Shown piece after piece: positions 30,815 to 41,955 of a stretch of DNA of 64,000 nt (the first letter of the stretch is position 1; every line of letters starts with the position of its first letter). The stretch lies in NCBI RefSeq assembly GCF_030848805.1, contig NC_092363.1, positions 11,204,886 to 11,268,885 of the forward strand, written 5' to 3'. The stretch is from Temnothorax longispinosus (lineage: Eukaryota > Arthropoda > Insecta > Hymenoptera > Formicidae). The translations under genes and the position numbers were made by a program. The notes beneath the pieces are model-generated. The model worked only from the letters and a program-made list of their open reading frames with translations, was not told the origin of the DNA and did no database searches.

Positions 30815-31828
30815 TTAAAACTGCGTATTTCCGCCTCGACGTTGAATGACTTCTTGCAGACGTTCACGCATATTGATGCAGTTTCTAATTGTGGCTTGAG
30901 GAATTTCATACCATATTTGCTGTAATGCCGCAGCTAGTTGTTGGAGATTTGTTGGCGGTCTCTCCAAATCTCGAAGCCTTCTTCCCATCATATCCCACAC
31001 ATGTTCGATAGGATTTAAATCTGGGCTTACCGGTGGATGTGGTAGCACCTCGCTGTTGTTTTCTTCGAGAAAATTACGAGCAATTCTGGCAGTGTGTGGG
31101 CGAGCATTGTCCTGCATTAGAATAAAATTGCGCCCCATTTGACGACGCATCGGAATTACTTGAGGACGCAAAATTTCCTCCACGTAGCGTACCGCTGTCA
31201 TTCCAGGAGGTGGTAAGATGACGAGGTTTGTGCGTCTATGCGTCGATATTCCACCCCATACCATGACGGAACCACCACCAAATGCTCGGACAGGCTCGAC
31301 GCAATTCCGTTCAAATCGGTGTCCACGACGACGCCAAACACGGACTCTTCTATCGGAATTGAAGAGACAAAATCGTGATTTGTCAGTGAACAATACATTG
31401 CTCCATTGTCTCGCAGTCCAATTCTAATAAGTGTGTGCATATTGCAAACGAGCACATCGATGAGCCACAGATAACATTGGCACTCGAGCACGAGCCCGCG
31501 AACTCAAGCCTCTTTCGTGAAAACGCCTCCTGATCGTTTGAGCGCTGATTTGTCTGTGCGGGAGAGCTTCATTCGCAATTTGTCGCGCAATCATTGTCGG
31601 ATTTCGCACTGCTTCATTGACGATGAGCCGATCTTCTCGAGCTGACGTTACTCGTCTTCGACCTTGTCCTCTCCTCCGACTAAATCTGCCTGTCTGTTGA
31701 TAACGAGCCCAAACTCGAGAGATGGAGGACCGATGAACGTCCATTCTTCTTGCCACATAATTTCTGCTCAATCCTTCTTCCAGAAGAGCAATGATTTGCG
31801 CACACTGATTTTCATTTAAACAAGGCAT
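30815..31828 (-). pseudogene. Tc1 transposase (left arm), one in-frame stop
   Basis: The reading frame spans 338 codons from ATG at 31828. An N-terminal paired-like helix-turn-helix (LSRNYVARRMDVHRSSISRV) and a basic GRRR linker are followed by the DDE core: D in FTDKSRF, D in LMQDNARPH and E in DLNPIEHVWD, with 34 residues between the last two (DD34E). A single TAG splits it after the AHTY residues. The same TAG is in the other arm, so it predates the duplication. The catalytic triad is otherwise complete. Confidence 0.88.
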
Positions 31829-32027
31829 TGTTACGATTTTGTCGTTTGTTTTCGAATGAACGATACAATACAGTGCACAGTGAATGCAATACTGTGAAGT
31901 TACTTACAGAAGTAATGTACTAAGTTAACTTCACAGTACATTACTTCTGTAAGTAACTTCACAGTATTGCAATCACTGTGCACTGTATTGTATCGTTTAT
32001 TCGAAAACAAACGACAAAATCGTAACA

Positions 32028-33041
32028 ATGCCTCGTTTAAATGAAAATCAGTGTGCGCAAATCATTGCTCTTCTGGAAGAAGGATTGAGCAGAAATTATG
32101 TGGCAAAAAGAATGGACGTTCATCGGTCCTCCATCTCTCGAGTTTGGGCTCGTTATCAACAGACAGGCAGATTTAGTCGGAGGAGAGGACAAGGTCGAAG
32201 ACGAGTAACGTCAGCTCGAGAAGATCGGCTCATCGTCAATGAAGCAGTGCGAAATCCGACAATGATTGCGCGACAAATTGCGAATGAAGCTCTCCCGCAC
32301 AGACAAATCAGCGCTCAAACGATCAGGAGGCGTTTTCACGAAAGAGGCTTGAGTTTGCGGGCTCGTGCTCGAGTGTTAATGTTATCTGTGGCTCATCGAT
32401 GTGCTCGTTTGCAATATGCACACACTTATTAGAATTGGACTGCGAGACAATGGAGCAATGTATTGTTCACTGACAAATCACGATTTTGTCTCTTCAATTC
32501 CGATAGAAGAGTCCGTGTTTGGCGTCGTCGTGGACACCGATTTGAACGGAATTGCGTCGAGCCTGTCCGAGCATTTGGTGGTGGTTCCGTCATGGTATGG
32601 GGTGGAATATCGACGCATAGACGCACAAACCTCGTCATCTTACCACCTCCTGGAATGACAGCGGTACGCTACGTGGAGGAAATTTTGCGTCCTCAAGTAA
32701 TTCCGATGCGTCGTCAAATGGGGCGCAATTTTATTCTAATGCAGGACAATGCTCGCCCACACACTGCCAGAATTGCTCATAATTTTCTCGAAGAAAACAA
32801 CAGCGAGGTGCTACCACATCCACCGGTAAGCCCAGATTTAAATCCTATCAAACATGTGTGGGATATGATGGGAAGAAGGCTTCGAGATTTGGAGAGACCG
32901 CCAACAAATCTCCAACAACTAGCTGCGGCATTACAGCGAATATGGTATGAAATTCCTCAAGCCACAATTAGAAACTGCATCAATATGCGTGAACGTCTGC
33001 AAGAAGTCATTCAACGTCGAGGCGGAAATACGCAGTTTTAA
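32028..33041 (+). pseudogene. Tc1 transposase (right arm), stop and lost catalytic Glu
   Basis: This is the twin of the left-arm gene, starting at ATG 32028, with the same helix-turn-helix, the same internal TAG and nearly identical sequence. It differs in that the third catalytic residue is changed: the motif reads NPIKHVWD where the left arm has NPIEHVWD. Even with read-through this copy should be inactive. Confidence 0.88.
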
Positions 33042-33078
33042 GTGCAAACGTACCTATAGCCCTCCCTCCCACCCAAAA

Positions 33079-33103
33079 CACACACACGCACACACGCACA
33101 CGC

Positions 33104-33145
<42 letters not shown>
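33079..33145. repeat. (CA)n microsatellite, right arm
   Basis: A mostly pure CA tract with CACACGCA units at its start, the counterpart of the tract at 30713. Confidence 0.9.
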
Positions 33146-33147
<2 letters not shown>

Positions 33148-33642
33148 TGGGCAAAATCCGACCAGCAACCTCCCAGTGGTGTCCATCGGGTAATGCTAAT
33201 GTTGGCGGTGATTGAATGCTCAAAAATGCATAGGTAACTTTGATAAGCCATAACTCGGCGAAAAAAAATCGTACGAACTTATTTTTTTTTTAATTTGCAG
33301 GGAAAAGTCTATATTTTACGATGGTTGCTATGATAGTTACGAAAAAAATTCATTCTACTCCGTAGAATGTGTCAAAGTATGCAATTTTTCGGAGAAAAAA
33401 CACGTCCTTACTTTTGGAAGAACGGCGGGAGGGGGGGAGGCTAAATTCAAAATCGAACAATGGTTCCTTAAAGTACAGACTTCACCCTTTAAAATGAAAA
33501 AAAAAACTTTCAGATATTATAATTTTTCGCGAAGTTGTGCTTATTTGAAGTTGGGCAAATTTTTGACGAAAATTTTTGTTGCGATAATTTTGTTGCCCAG
33601 TGTAGTTAGAAGAAAATTCATGCACATTTAAGATATAATAAT

Positions 33643-34360
33643 TGTGCGCGAATGATCGAAGGAGTCGCAGGTAGGAAGGAATTAAGATTCGAAGAAAGTC
33701 TTATTTAGTAAAATGTCTATAATACAAGAATGTACATTATATACAAGTATTTACAGAGTCTCTGAGCCGCGAGCTACGGACAGACGGTTTCGCAAACGAC
33801 GGCTATTCCCGCGCGTGAAAATAAAAACACGATAATCGTAAGCAACGGATATGCAAGTGACTTTACTTTAACACGCGTTCTCCGAGAAACTTTCGTCGAT
33901 TGCGAGCTCGCGCGCGAAGGTCCGGGGTTTTGTTACCACGACTTCCGAATTTTCTCGAATCTTCCGGACCCCCGGTAACGAGTCGAAAATTCAGCTGAGC
34001 CAATCAGCTGTCGGCGTCTCAAGAAATTCGTATTGACGCACGTCACGCTGAACTCGATGCCGGCCACCGATCAGCTGTTTTGAAATATCATTTGCTCGCT
34101 TTGTCCCGGGGTATGCCTCGTGCACCGAGTCCCCGAGACAAAGGAGCGAGTAAATATAGGCCACAATGGGACTCTGTTTTTCTGCCCTTCAAGTGTATAC
34201 CAGGAAATATACGGCTATTTCTTCGAAGGAATCTATGCTTACACAGAATTTAGCCGACTTTACACTGAAAGGCAGAGAAACCGAAATTATTTAAAAGTCG
34301 CGATTTTCTTTGACTCGCGATATTGATACCCCGACGCTGGTTTTTGTTCGGTCGCGAACA
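33643..34360 (-). repeat. 3' LTR of the BEL/Pao element (718 bp)
   Basis: On the plus strand it begins TGTGCGCGAATG and ends GGTCGCGAACA. It differs from the other LTR at roughly ten positions by eye, mostly G in the 5' LTR and A here. Next to it (34361-34372) lies GCCCGCCTCGT, the complement of a purine-rich GAGGCGGGC tract like those before the other BEL-type LTRs. Confidence 0.92.
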
Positions 34361-34642
34361 TTCCGCCCGCCTCGTATGGTGCAACCTACGAATGATACTG
34401 TGGTAACGTCGCAATCGAACACGCGCCGAGAACGTGAACGTGCTTGACCGAACGCGATGGAACGCAAGTACGCCTCGCAATACAGGCGAGGGGATATGAT
34501 GTACGTTAGGCTTTACGCTTCTCGCCATCGGCGAACTCACAATGAGCACAATTTTAAAGATAATTTTACAAAGCAGTATTTTAACGAAAAATATTAAGGA
34601 AAAAATAGCAAGAAAATTTAAAAATTAGTACAGAGAGTGTAC

Positions 34643-37600
34643 TTAGCGGACGTCATTCTCAGGCGCGGCCCTCACGGGGAGGAGAACGAGCTTACTCACG
34701 GGCCGGGTAAAGCGCGAGGTAGCCGTTCGAACGGAGACTACGCGAACGTGGCCGTCTCCCCCAGGGTGCAGCTCCTCGATTCTCGCTAGAGGCCATTTCG
34801 TCGGTGGGGTCGTTTCGCTCCTCAGGAGGCACAATCGGCCGACTTGAATCTCCTCGCTAGCCTTGACCCATTTTGGCCGGTGCGCCAGCGTGTGGAGATA
34901 TTCCTTTGACCACCGGTCCCAGAATTGATCCCGAATTCTTTGCAGCAGCTGCCACCGGGAGAGGCGGCTCGTTGACTCCTCGGCTAGAGACGGCTCTGGT
35001 ACTGCATTGAGTGCCGAGCCGATGAGGAAGTGGCCCGGCGTCAGCGCGGTTAAGTCCTTCGGGTCATCTGATAGGGCTTGGAGCGGGCGTGAGTTCAAGC
35101 ACGCTTCGACTTGCGCGAGGACGGTGGCCATCTCCTCGTACGTTAGTTTCGTTTCGCCTATGACCCGCCTCAAGTGCAACTTCATTGATTTAACAGCGGC
35201 TTCCCAAATTCCGCCGAAGTTAGGCGTCGCCGGAGGGTTGAAATGCCACTGTATGCTCTCCTCTGCGACGCGTGCTGCGATTCGTCGGCTTTCCTGATCA
35301 CTAGCGGAGAACAAGGCTTTCAGCTGAGCGTCAGCTCCGACGAAGTTCGTCCCGCAATCGCTATAAAGCGCGCGACACAGGCCTCGGCGGGCGACGAATC
35401 GGCGTAGGGCGGCCAGGAACGCCTCCGCGGAGTAGTCCGACGCCACATCTAAATGAACGGCTCTGGAACTCAAACAAATAAAGACAGTAATAAACGCTTT
35501 GGCTGCGTGGTGTCCTCGGCCTTTGGACGTCCGCAGCTATACTGGACCGGCATAGTCGATGCCCGTGTTAAGAAACGGGCGAGATGGCGTTACCCTGGGC
35601 GGCGGCAGGTCCCCCATGAGCGGCTGCGGCGAAGCCGCCCGCCATCGCAGACAGATTAAGCAGCGGTGGATGCAGCCCTTTACAAGTGAACGACCTCGAG
35701 GTATCTAAAACTCCTGCCGGATGGAACTCAGAGTCATTTGCACACCTCCGTGCAGCGTCCGTCGATGGTGAGCTTCGATGACGAGCCGCTTGAAATGGGA
35801 TTCACTCGGCAGGATCATCGGGTGCTTTGCGTCGGGAGCTAGGAAAGCGTGCCGGAGTCGCCCACCCACTCACAGGATCCCTTGCTCGTCTCGAAGCGGG
35901 TTTAGCTTAGCGAGGCTACTGCGTGCCGGCAGCTGCTCGCCCTTTGAAATCGCTCTCAGTTCCCCGCTCTCAGTTCCCCTGCTGCTTCCTGCACCACTCG
36001 GATCCAGCCACGTCGGGCGTCATCGAGCTCGGAAAACTGGAGCACGAGCGGAACTTCGAAATCAATTTGAGAGTCAGCGACGGTCCTCTGCCGGGGCAAT
36101 CGCCGTAGCCAGCGACGGCACCAGGCCGTCCGTCTTAACAGTCGTGTCAGAGAGGAACTTCCCGTTAACTCTGAGGGGTCGTAGATCTTCTCCGTGGACG
36201 TGGCCGTAGCGTGCACAGCAGTTCGCCGATCCGGCAGGCTAGCAGGAAGCTCGGTCTCAGGAAGGGCGGTCCACGGGCTGGACTCGGTCCTCAGCCATGA
36301 TGGGCCCTGCCACCAGAGCGGGTGGTTTACCAGCTCTGCTGAAGATATGCCGCGCGAAGCGCAATCGGCGGGGTTTTCTCGCCCGGGAACGTGGTGCCAG
36401 ATTGCGTCAGGCAGGGTCGTCTGGATTTCGCTTACCCTATTGGCTACATAGGTTTTCCAGGCCGACGGATGTCCGCGGATCCAGCCCAGCACAACCTTGG
36501 CGTCCGACCACAGATGCGAGGGGACATTCTTTGCTTCAAGGACTTGCTGAACGTGTGCCACTCGTCGCACAAGCAAAGTCGCGGCGCTTAGTTCCAAACG
36601 CGGCAAGGTCACCTGTTTCAGCGGGGCAACCTTCGTTTTTGCCTCGAGCAGCCTCACCTCGACTTCTCCGTCTCCTCTCTCGACTCGCAAATAGATGACG
36701 GCGGCATAGGCTCGCTCCGAGGCGTCAACAAAGCCATGGAGCTCCAGCCGGCAGCTCTCGTCCCCGCTCGTCAGCCAGCGCGAAACGCGGATGGCTTCCA
36801 GGGAGGGCAAATCAGACTGAAATGCTCTCCAGTTTTGCACATCTTCTTCCGAGAGCGGCTCGTCCCACTCAATCCCCAGCAACCACGTGGACTGGAAGAA
36901 GATCTTCGCGCGCACCGTGGCTGGGGCGAGCCACCCCAGTGGGTCGAATAGTCTTGCTGTCAGCAAGAGGACCGTTCGTTTTGTGAACGTTTCCGTCCGG
37001 ATCAGCTGAGTCGTATACGAGAATTGATCGTCGTGCGGATGCCACCGCAGGCCCAAGGTCAGATGGCTCTCACCCGGTTGCCATCCTCGAGGCTCCTTCA
37101 GTAGACGATCTTCCACTGGCACGTCCTCCAGGAGAGTCTCGTCATTGGCTGACCACTTTTTCAGCGGAAAGCCGCCCGCCATGCAGATCTGCTCCAACTG
37201 TCTCCGTTTCTCTACAGCGGCAGCTAGCGTTTTCGCTCCGGAGATCACGTCGTCCATGTAGGTGTCTTCCTCCAGGACGCTTGCTCCCTCCGGAAATCGA
37301 TGCTTCTCATCCTCGGCCAGCCGGTGCATCGTACGAATTGCTTGATGTGGAGAGCAGGCCAGGCCGTACGTAACAGTGGTGAGCCAATACTCCAGGATAG
37401 GCTCTCGTGGATCGAACCGCCAGAGAATCCGCTGCAAGTCCATATCCTCCTGATGGACGTCAATCTGCCGGTACATCTTCTCGATGTCCGTGGCGAAGAC
37501 GAATCGGTGGCGGCGCCATCGTAGAAGAACGTCCGTTAGCGCAGGCAGCAGGTTGGGCCCGACCATCATGTGCTGGTTCAATGAGTCCCCGGACGGGACG

Positions 37601-39847
37601 GCAGCTGAGCCATTGAAGACTACTCTCAGCTTGGTCGTAGAGCTCGTCTCCCGCAGAACGCCGTGATGCGGCAAGTAACACACGCGAGCGCTAATCAAGT
37701 CGTCGCCGTGGACTGGCACCATATGCCCCAGCTCGGCATACTGCTTCATAAACTCCACGTACGCGGCCTGGAGATCGGCATCCCGCGCGAACTGGCTCTC
37801 CATGCTTCGAAGCACTCGCTCAGCTACGCGACGCGTTTCGGAGAGGTCCGGCAACGGCGAGATAAGGGAAAGGCGCACTACGTAGCGTCCATCGGGCCGT
37901 CGCGAATGCGTCCGGACGAAATGTTCCTTGCACTCAGCTTCCTCTTTCGAGAGAGTCACTGCGCTCGACGGAACTTCCTCCTGCTCCCAAAACCGGCGCA
38001 CCACGCTCACCAGATCTTCCTCGATCCGGCATTGGTGAGTGTACGCGACGTGCCCGGAAACGGAATCAGCGATCACTCCCGAGAGGATCCATCCCAACGT
38101 CGTGTTCTGGGCGACCGGTTTGCGAGGCCCTCTCTTCCGGAGCCCCGCACGGAGTATCGACGCGTAAATGTCGGCGCCGAGAAGTACATCGATCGGATCT
38201 GAAGAGCAAAATTCTGGATCCGCTAATTCTAGTCCGCGAAGGTGCGGCCAAGTAGCCGCTCCGGCCTCGATGCCACCGGCATACACGGTGCGCCGCGGGA
38301 ACACGAGAGCGGATATTGTAAACGCACGTCCTTCACTCCGCGAGGATAGCGTCATCGCGACTCGACCTCGGGCTACTCCCGATTGCAGCCCGCCGATTCT
38401 GAAGACATTCACCGCGACCGGAAAGCGAAGCAGTCTCAACTGTTGCGCGAGTCGCTCCGAAATCATCGACGATTCCGAGCCTTGGTCTATCAAGGCTCGC
38501 GCGATGTCCCAGCCACCGTGACGATCGGCTACGCGGACGCGAGCGGTGGCAAGAAGCACCGCCACGGCCTTGGCGGGCGAATCCGTTGCTACGTGCGACG
38601 TCTTCGCGACTCCGAGCTCGCGACACGCGTCGTGGAGAGACGAATGATGACGCGCCCCACACGCGTAACAGTTTTTCTTCACGGCGCAGTCCTCTAATTT
38701 GTGCTTCCCGAGGCAATTCACGCACAACCCGTTATCGTCGACGTATTGCTTCCGCTCGACGGCCGTCTTTTTCTTGTAATCGTCGCAGAACATGAGTATG
38801 TGCTCTTTCTGGCAGAGAGAGCAACGGCCTCGCTTTGCTTCACTCTTGCCATCCTGCTTTCGAGCGAGGTAACTCCGCGTCGATTTCTGCGTTCCGTCGC
38901 TCGACTTGTTTGCGGCACCATCGGCTTTCACGGGGAGCATCGACTCCAACGTATGTAACCGGCGATCGAGGAATTGTTCGAGCAATCCATACGACGGAGG
39001 CTCGCTCGCGGCACTTATGGAATTCTCCCACTCGCGACGCGATTGCGGATCTAAGAGTTCGACAGCGAGGTAGACGAATAGATCCTCGCTGCGGCCAATC
39101 GCCCGACCAATACTGTCTAATGAGCTGACCGTGGCTTTTATGCCATGGAAGATTTTACGCAACTCGACGGCCGACTCGCCTTTCATCTTCGGTAAGGCGA
39201 TGAAATTAGCGAGATACGCGCGCACTAGTAATCGCTTATTTTCGTAATACGCACTCAGAGTTTTCCACGCGCGCTCGTAATTGTCGCCCGTCGTTGGCAC
39301 ATTGCGAATAAGAAGTTCAGCCTCACCTTTCAAGCAGGACTTCAAATAATGGAGTTTCTCCACCTGCGTTGTATCTGATTCCTTCCCGAGGATGGACTGG
39401 AACAAGTCGCGGAACGAGGGCCAGTCTTCGTATTTTCCGGAGAAATGCGGCAGCTGGATCCGAGGCAGAGTGGTGCGCGGAGTCGACTCCGGTGGTCTTA
39501 GCGGCGCTCCGCTCCTTGGCCTTTATAATTCGGATGGCGTCCAGGAACGCTCCTTTCTGCTGCAGGAATGCTTCCTCGGCTACCGCTGGCAAGTCTTGCT
39601 TTCGATATTCGAGCTTTTCGAGAGTCTCCTGCGGTTGTAGGAGCAATTGGTCATTTTGCGCCTCGAATTTCGCCCAGTTCGCTTCTAGAGCCTGAAGGCG
39701 CGCTTCGGCCAGCCCCAGCGTGATCTTCGTCGGCCCCGCCTTCTTGAAGTTCTCGTACGCGCGCGAAATGCGGCCGTACAGCTCGTTTTGGGAGCGGACG
39801 ATTCCCTCTACTTCTTGACTCATGTCTTCTACCCGGCGGTCACTCAA
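34643..39847 (-). pseudogene. BEL/Pao gag-pol, several breaks
   Basis: Frames run 39847-39323 (gag N-terminus with coiled coil), 39405-35956 and 35473-34643. The long middle frame has gag (FQSILGKESDTTQVEKLHY), zinc knuckles (CVNCLGKHKLEDC, CYACGARHH), a protease site (ALIDQGSESSM), RT with ATDIEKMYRQI and YMDDVISG, and RNase H. The last frame is the integrase core and C-terminus (LYSDCGTNFVGA, FGGIWEAAVKSMK). Breaks: a frame change near 39470, a 14-base tandem duplication at 35952-35979, TGA at 35870-35872, TAG at 35705-35707 and TAG at 35537-35539. It resembles the BEL/Pao Pol at 15278. Confidence 0.9.
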
Positions 39848-39905
39848 AGCGCGAGAAGCTCACCAGGATCCTCACTCACACACTTCACGAATACCGGTCA
39901 AGCAG

Positions 39906-39923
39906 ATCCGGCTCGAAGGACCA
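39906..39923 (-). promoter_or_regulatory. Primer-binding site for tRNA-Tyr
   Basis: Five bases inside the 5' LTR, ATCCGGCTCGAAGGACCA on the plus strand equals the 3' end of a tRNA-Tyr including CCA. On the element's minus strand it is therefore the complementary PBS beginning TGGTCCTTCGAG. Confidence 0.8.
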
Positions 39924-39928
39924 TAAAA

Positions 39929-40646
39929 TGTGCGCGAATGGTCGAAGGAGTCGCGGGTAGGAAGGAATTAAGATTCGAAGAAAATCTTATTTAGTAAAAT
40001 GTCTATAATACAAGAATGTACATTATATACAAGTATTTACAGAGTCTCTGAGCCGCGAGCTACGGACAGACGGTTTCGCGAACGACGGCTATTCCCGCGC
40101 GTGAAAATAAGAACACGATAATCGTAAGCAACGGATATGCGAGTGACTTTACTTTAACACGCGTTCTCCGAGAAACTTTCGTCGATTGCGAGCTCGCGCG
40201 CGAAGGTCCGGGGTTTTGTTACCACGACTTCCGAATTTTCTCGAATCCTCCGGACCCCCGGTAACGAGCCGAAAATTCAGCTGAGCCAATCAGCTGTCGG
40301 CGTCTCGAGAAATTCGTATTGACGCACGTCACGCTGAACTCGAGGCCGGCCACCGATCAGCTGTTTTGAAATATCATTTGCTCGCTTTGTCCCGGGGTAT
40401 GCCTCGCGCACCGAGTCCCCGAGACAAAGGAGCGAGTAAATATAGGCCACAATGGGACTCTGTTTTTCTGCCCTTCAAGTGTATACCAGGAAATATACGG
40501 CTATTTCTTCGAAGGAATCTATGCTTACACAGAATTTAGCCGACTTTACACTGAAAGGCAGAGAAACCGAAATTATTTAAAAGTCGCGATTTTCTTTGAC
40601 TCGCGATATTGATACCCCGACGCTGGTTTTTGTTCGGTCGCGAACA
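39929..40646 (-). repeat. 5' LTR of the BEL/Pao element (718 bp)
   Basis: It has the same length and ends as the LTR at 33643-34360 and lies next to the PBS, which fixes the element orientation as minus strand. Confidence 0.92.
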
Positions 40647-41515
40647 TAATATAGAGAGATAATTATAAAAATTATTATTGCTTGTATTATTTCAAAGAGT
40701 ATTGTTTTATAAAAGTTTACTGACCGTTTTTATCTAAAATGTATATACATATTCGTATATATGTTGCATTATATTGAGCTGATATACGGAGCTTATCAGA
40801 TTTCTTTCTCAATCACAGACGCATGAAGCTGTTAAGGGGATGCTAAAGTGACTCAATTACCGACAATTACAGTCAAAGGTCTAATTTTGAAACGGCTTTA
40901 TAGATCGCAAAATCCTTTTACAGGAGTAAAGTATAGGTACTAATGAAGGGTGGGAATGTAAAATAATTAGTAATAATTGAAAAAAATTAAAAATGCTGTT
41001 ACCTTATTTTCTAATATAAACAGTTGTATAAGTAATATGTACGAAATGAAATGTTCCCACCCTTCAGAAGACGTGCACAAACAATAACGTACCTTTGAAA
41101 TTGAGATTGAAACCCTGGAATAAAAATGAGAGCTTCGAAGAAATTATAACCTATAACCATGTCTATCCTTGCCTATCATCATTGTCTATACAAGGACAGA
41201 TATAGAATTCGGTTGGTAATACAAACGTCTTTAGGATCCCCTTAAGAAAGACCGATCTATGCTGGAATACAACGATATCCTAGAAATAGATAGATAGTGA
41301 CAGTCGTGACCATCGCCGCGTGATAGATACTTAGTGATAGTGAAATATATATTGACGCCGAGGAGATCTTTAAGAAGGAAAGTGTATCCAAAATCGCACA
41401 TGTACGTATATATGCTGTCTTGTGAAAGTTGTAAAAGTTAAGAGAACAAAAAAGTGATCTGTATCTATGTGCACGTTGTGACAGGCACTATCGCGTAATA
41501 AAGATTTCTCCGAAG
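40647..41515. other. Spacer with an exon-like duplicated module
   Basis: Mostly AT-rich unique DNA between the BEL/Pao and Gypsy elements. 41355-41462 resembles 47093-47205: both read DAEEIFK/DTEEIFK..VSKIAHV followed by a GTACGT or GTATGT splice-donor-like word. See the entry at 47093. Confidence 0.4.
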
Positions 41516-41843
41516 TGTAGGCGATTTCCATAGACGTTGGTAACGGCCGACGCGCGGACCGTTGACGCGGTCGTGTTTATCTCGACAAGCTAGGCGTTGT
41601 TGACAAAGTCAAGTCGCACGAACCAAGTTCGTGAGCAGATGTAAGGACGCTGATCGCCGAGGCCGAGAGAGCCAGAGTCCTCTCAGCCAGGGAACAGACA
41701 AGACGGCATGCGAGGAGAGGTGCCGAGCCCGGAGATCGAGCGGAAGAGTCCACCCGCGAGGCAGAGCATTATTCCTGCGGTGTAATAAACGGTCGCTTCA
41801 ATAAAGTATACGGACATTATTCTTCCTGTGGCCATTCCCTACA
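41516..41843 (+). repeat. 5' LTR of the Gypsy element
   Basis: It starts TGTAGGCGATTTCC and ends CATTCCCTACA; AATAAA words occur near 41786 and 41800. The 5-bp TGTAG/CTACA ends are inverted repeats. Confidence 0.95.
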
Positions 41844-41846
41844 ACA

Positions 41847-41860
41847 TCAGAAGTGGGATT
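41847..41860 (+). promoter_or_regulatory. Primer-binding site matching tRNA-Leu, displaced by a few bases
   Basis: TCAGAAGTGGGATT lies three bases after the LTR and is complementary to the 3' part of tRNA-Leu (AATCCCACTTCTGA), leaving out the terminal bases and CCA. So minus-strand DNA would start from a tRNA trimmed by a few bases or from an internal site. Confidence 0.65.
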
Positions 41861-41955
41861 TGTGACACAAGGTAAGCCTTTGAATCGGCGCGAAGCGGAA
41901 GGCAGAGTGCGCGAATAGACAATTCGGTGCGAACGCGTGTGTCAAGTGAGCGCAT

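Larger units (their letters stand above)
30258..33602. mobile_element. Palindromic composite of two Tc1-type transposons
   Basis: The unit starts CATGGGCAACAAAATTATCG and ends with the inverse CGATAATTTTGTTGCCCAGTG, flanked on both sides by TA, the Tc1/mariner target duplication. The two halves are inverted copies of about 1.66 kb meeting near 31928 with a 13-base spacer. Each carries a transposase gene pointing outward from the centre, about 560 bases of 3' flank with a GT/CA microsatellite, and one outer terminus. The inner termini are missing. Since TA flanks the whole, it may have moved as one unit. Confidence 0.85.
33643..40646 (-). mobile_element. BEL/Pao retrotransposon, full length but degenerate
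   Basis: A 7004-bp element is bounded by two 718-bp LTRs and the 4-bp flanks TAAT on both sides. Reading on the minus strand, the order is 5' LTR, PBS, gag, protease, RT/RNase H, integrase, 3' LTR. It has a frameshift near the gag-pol join, a 14-base tandem duplication and at least three nonsense codons. It is inserted 40 bases from the Tc1 composite. Confidence 0.92.
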
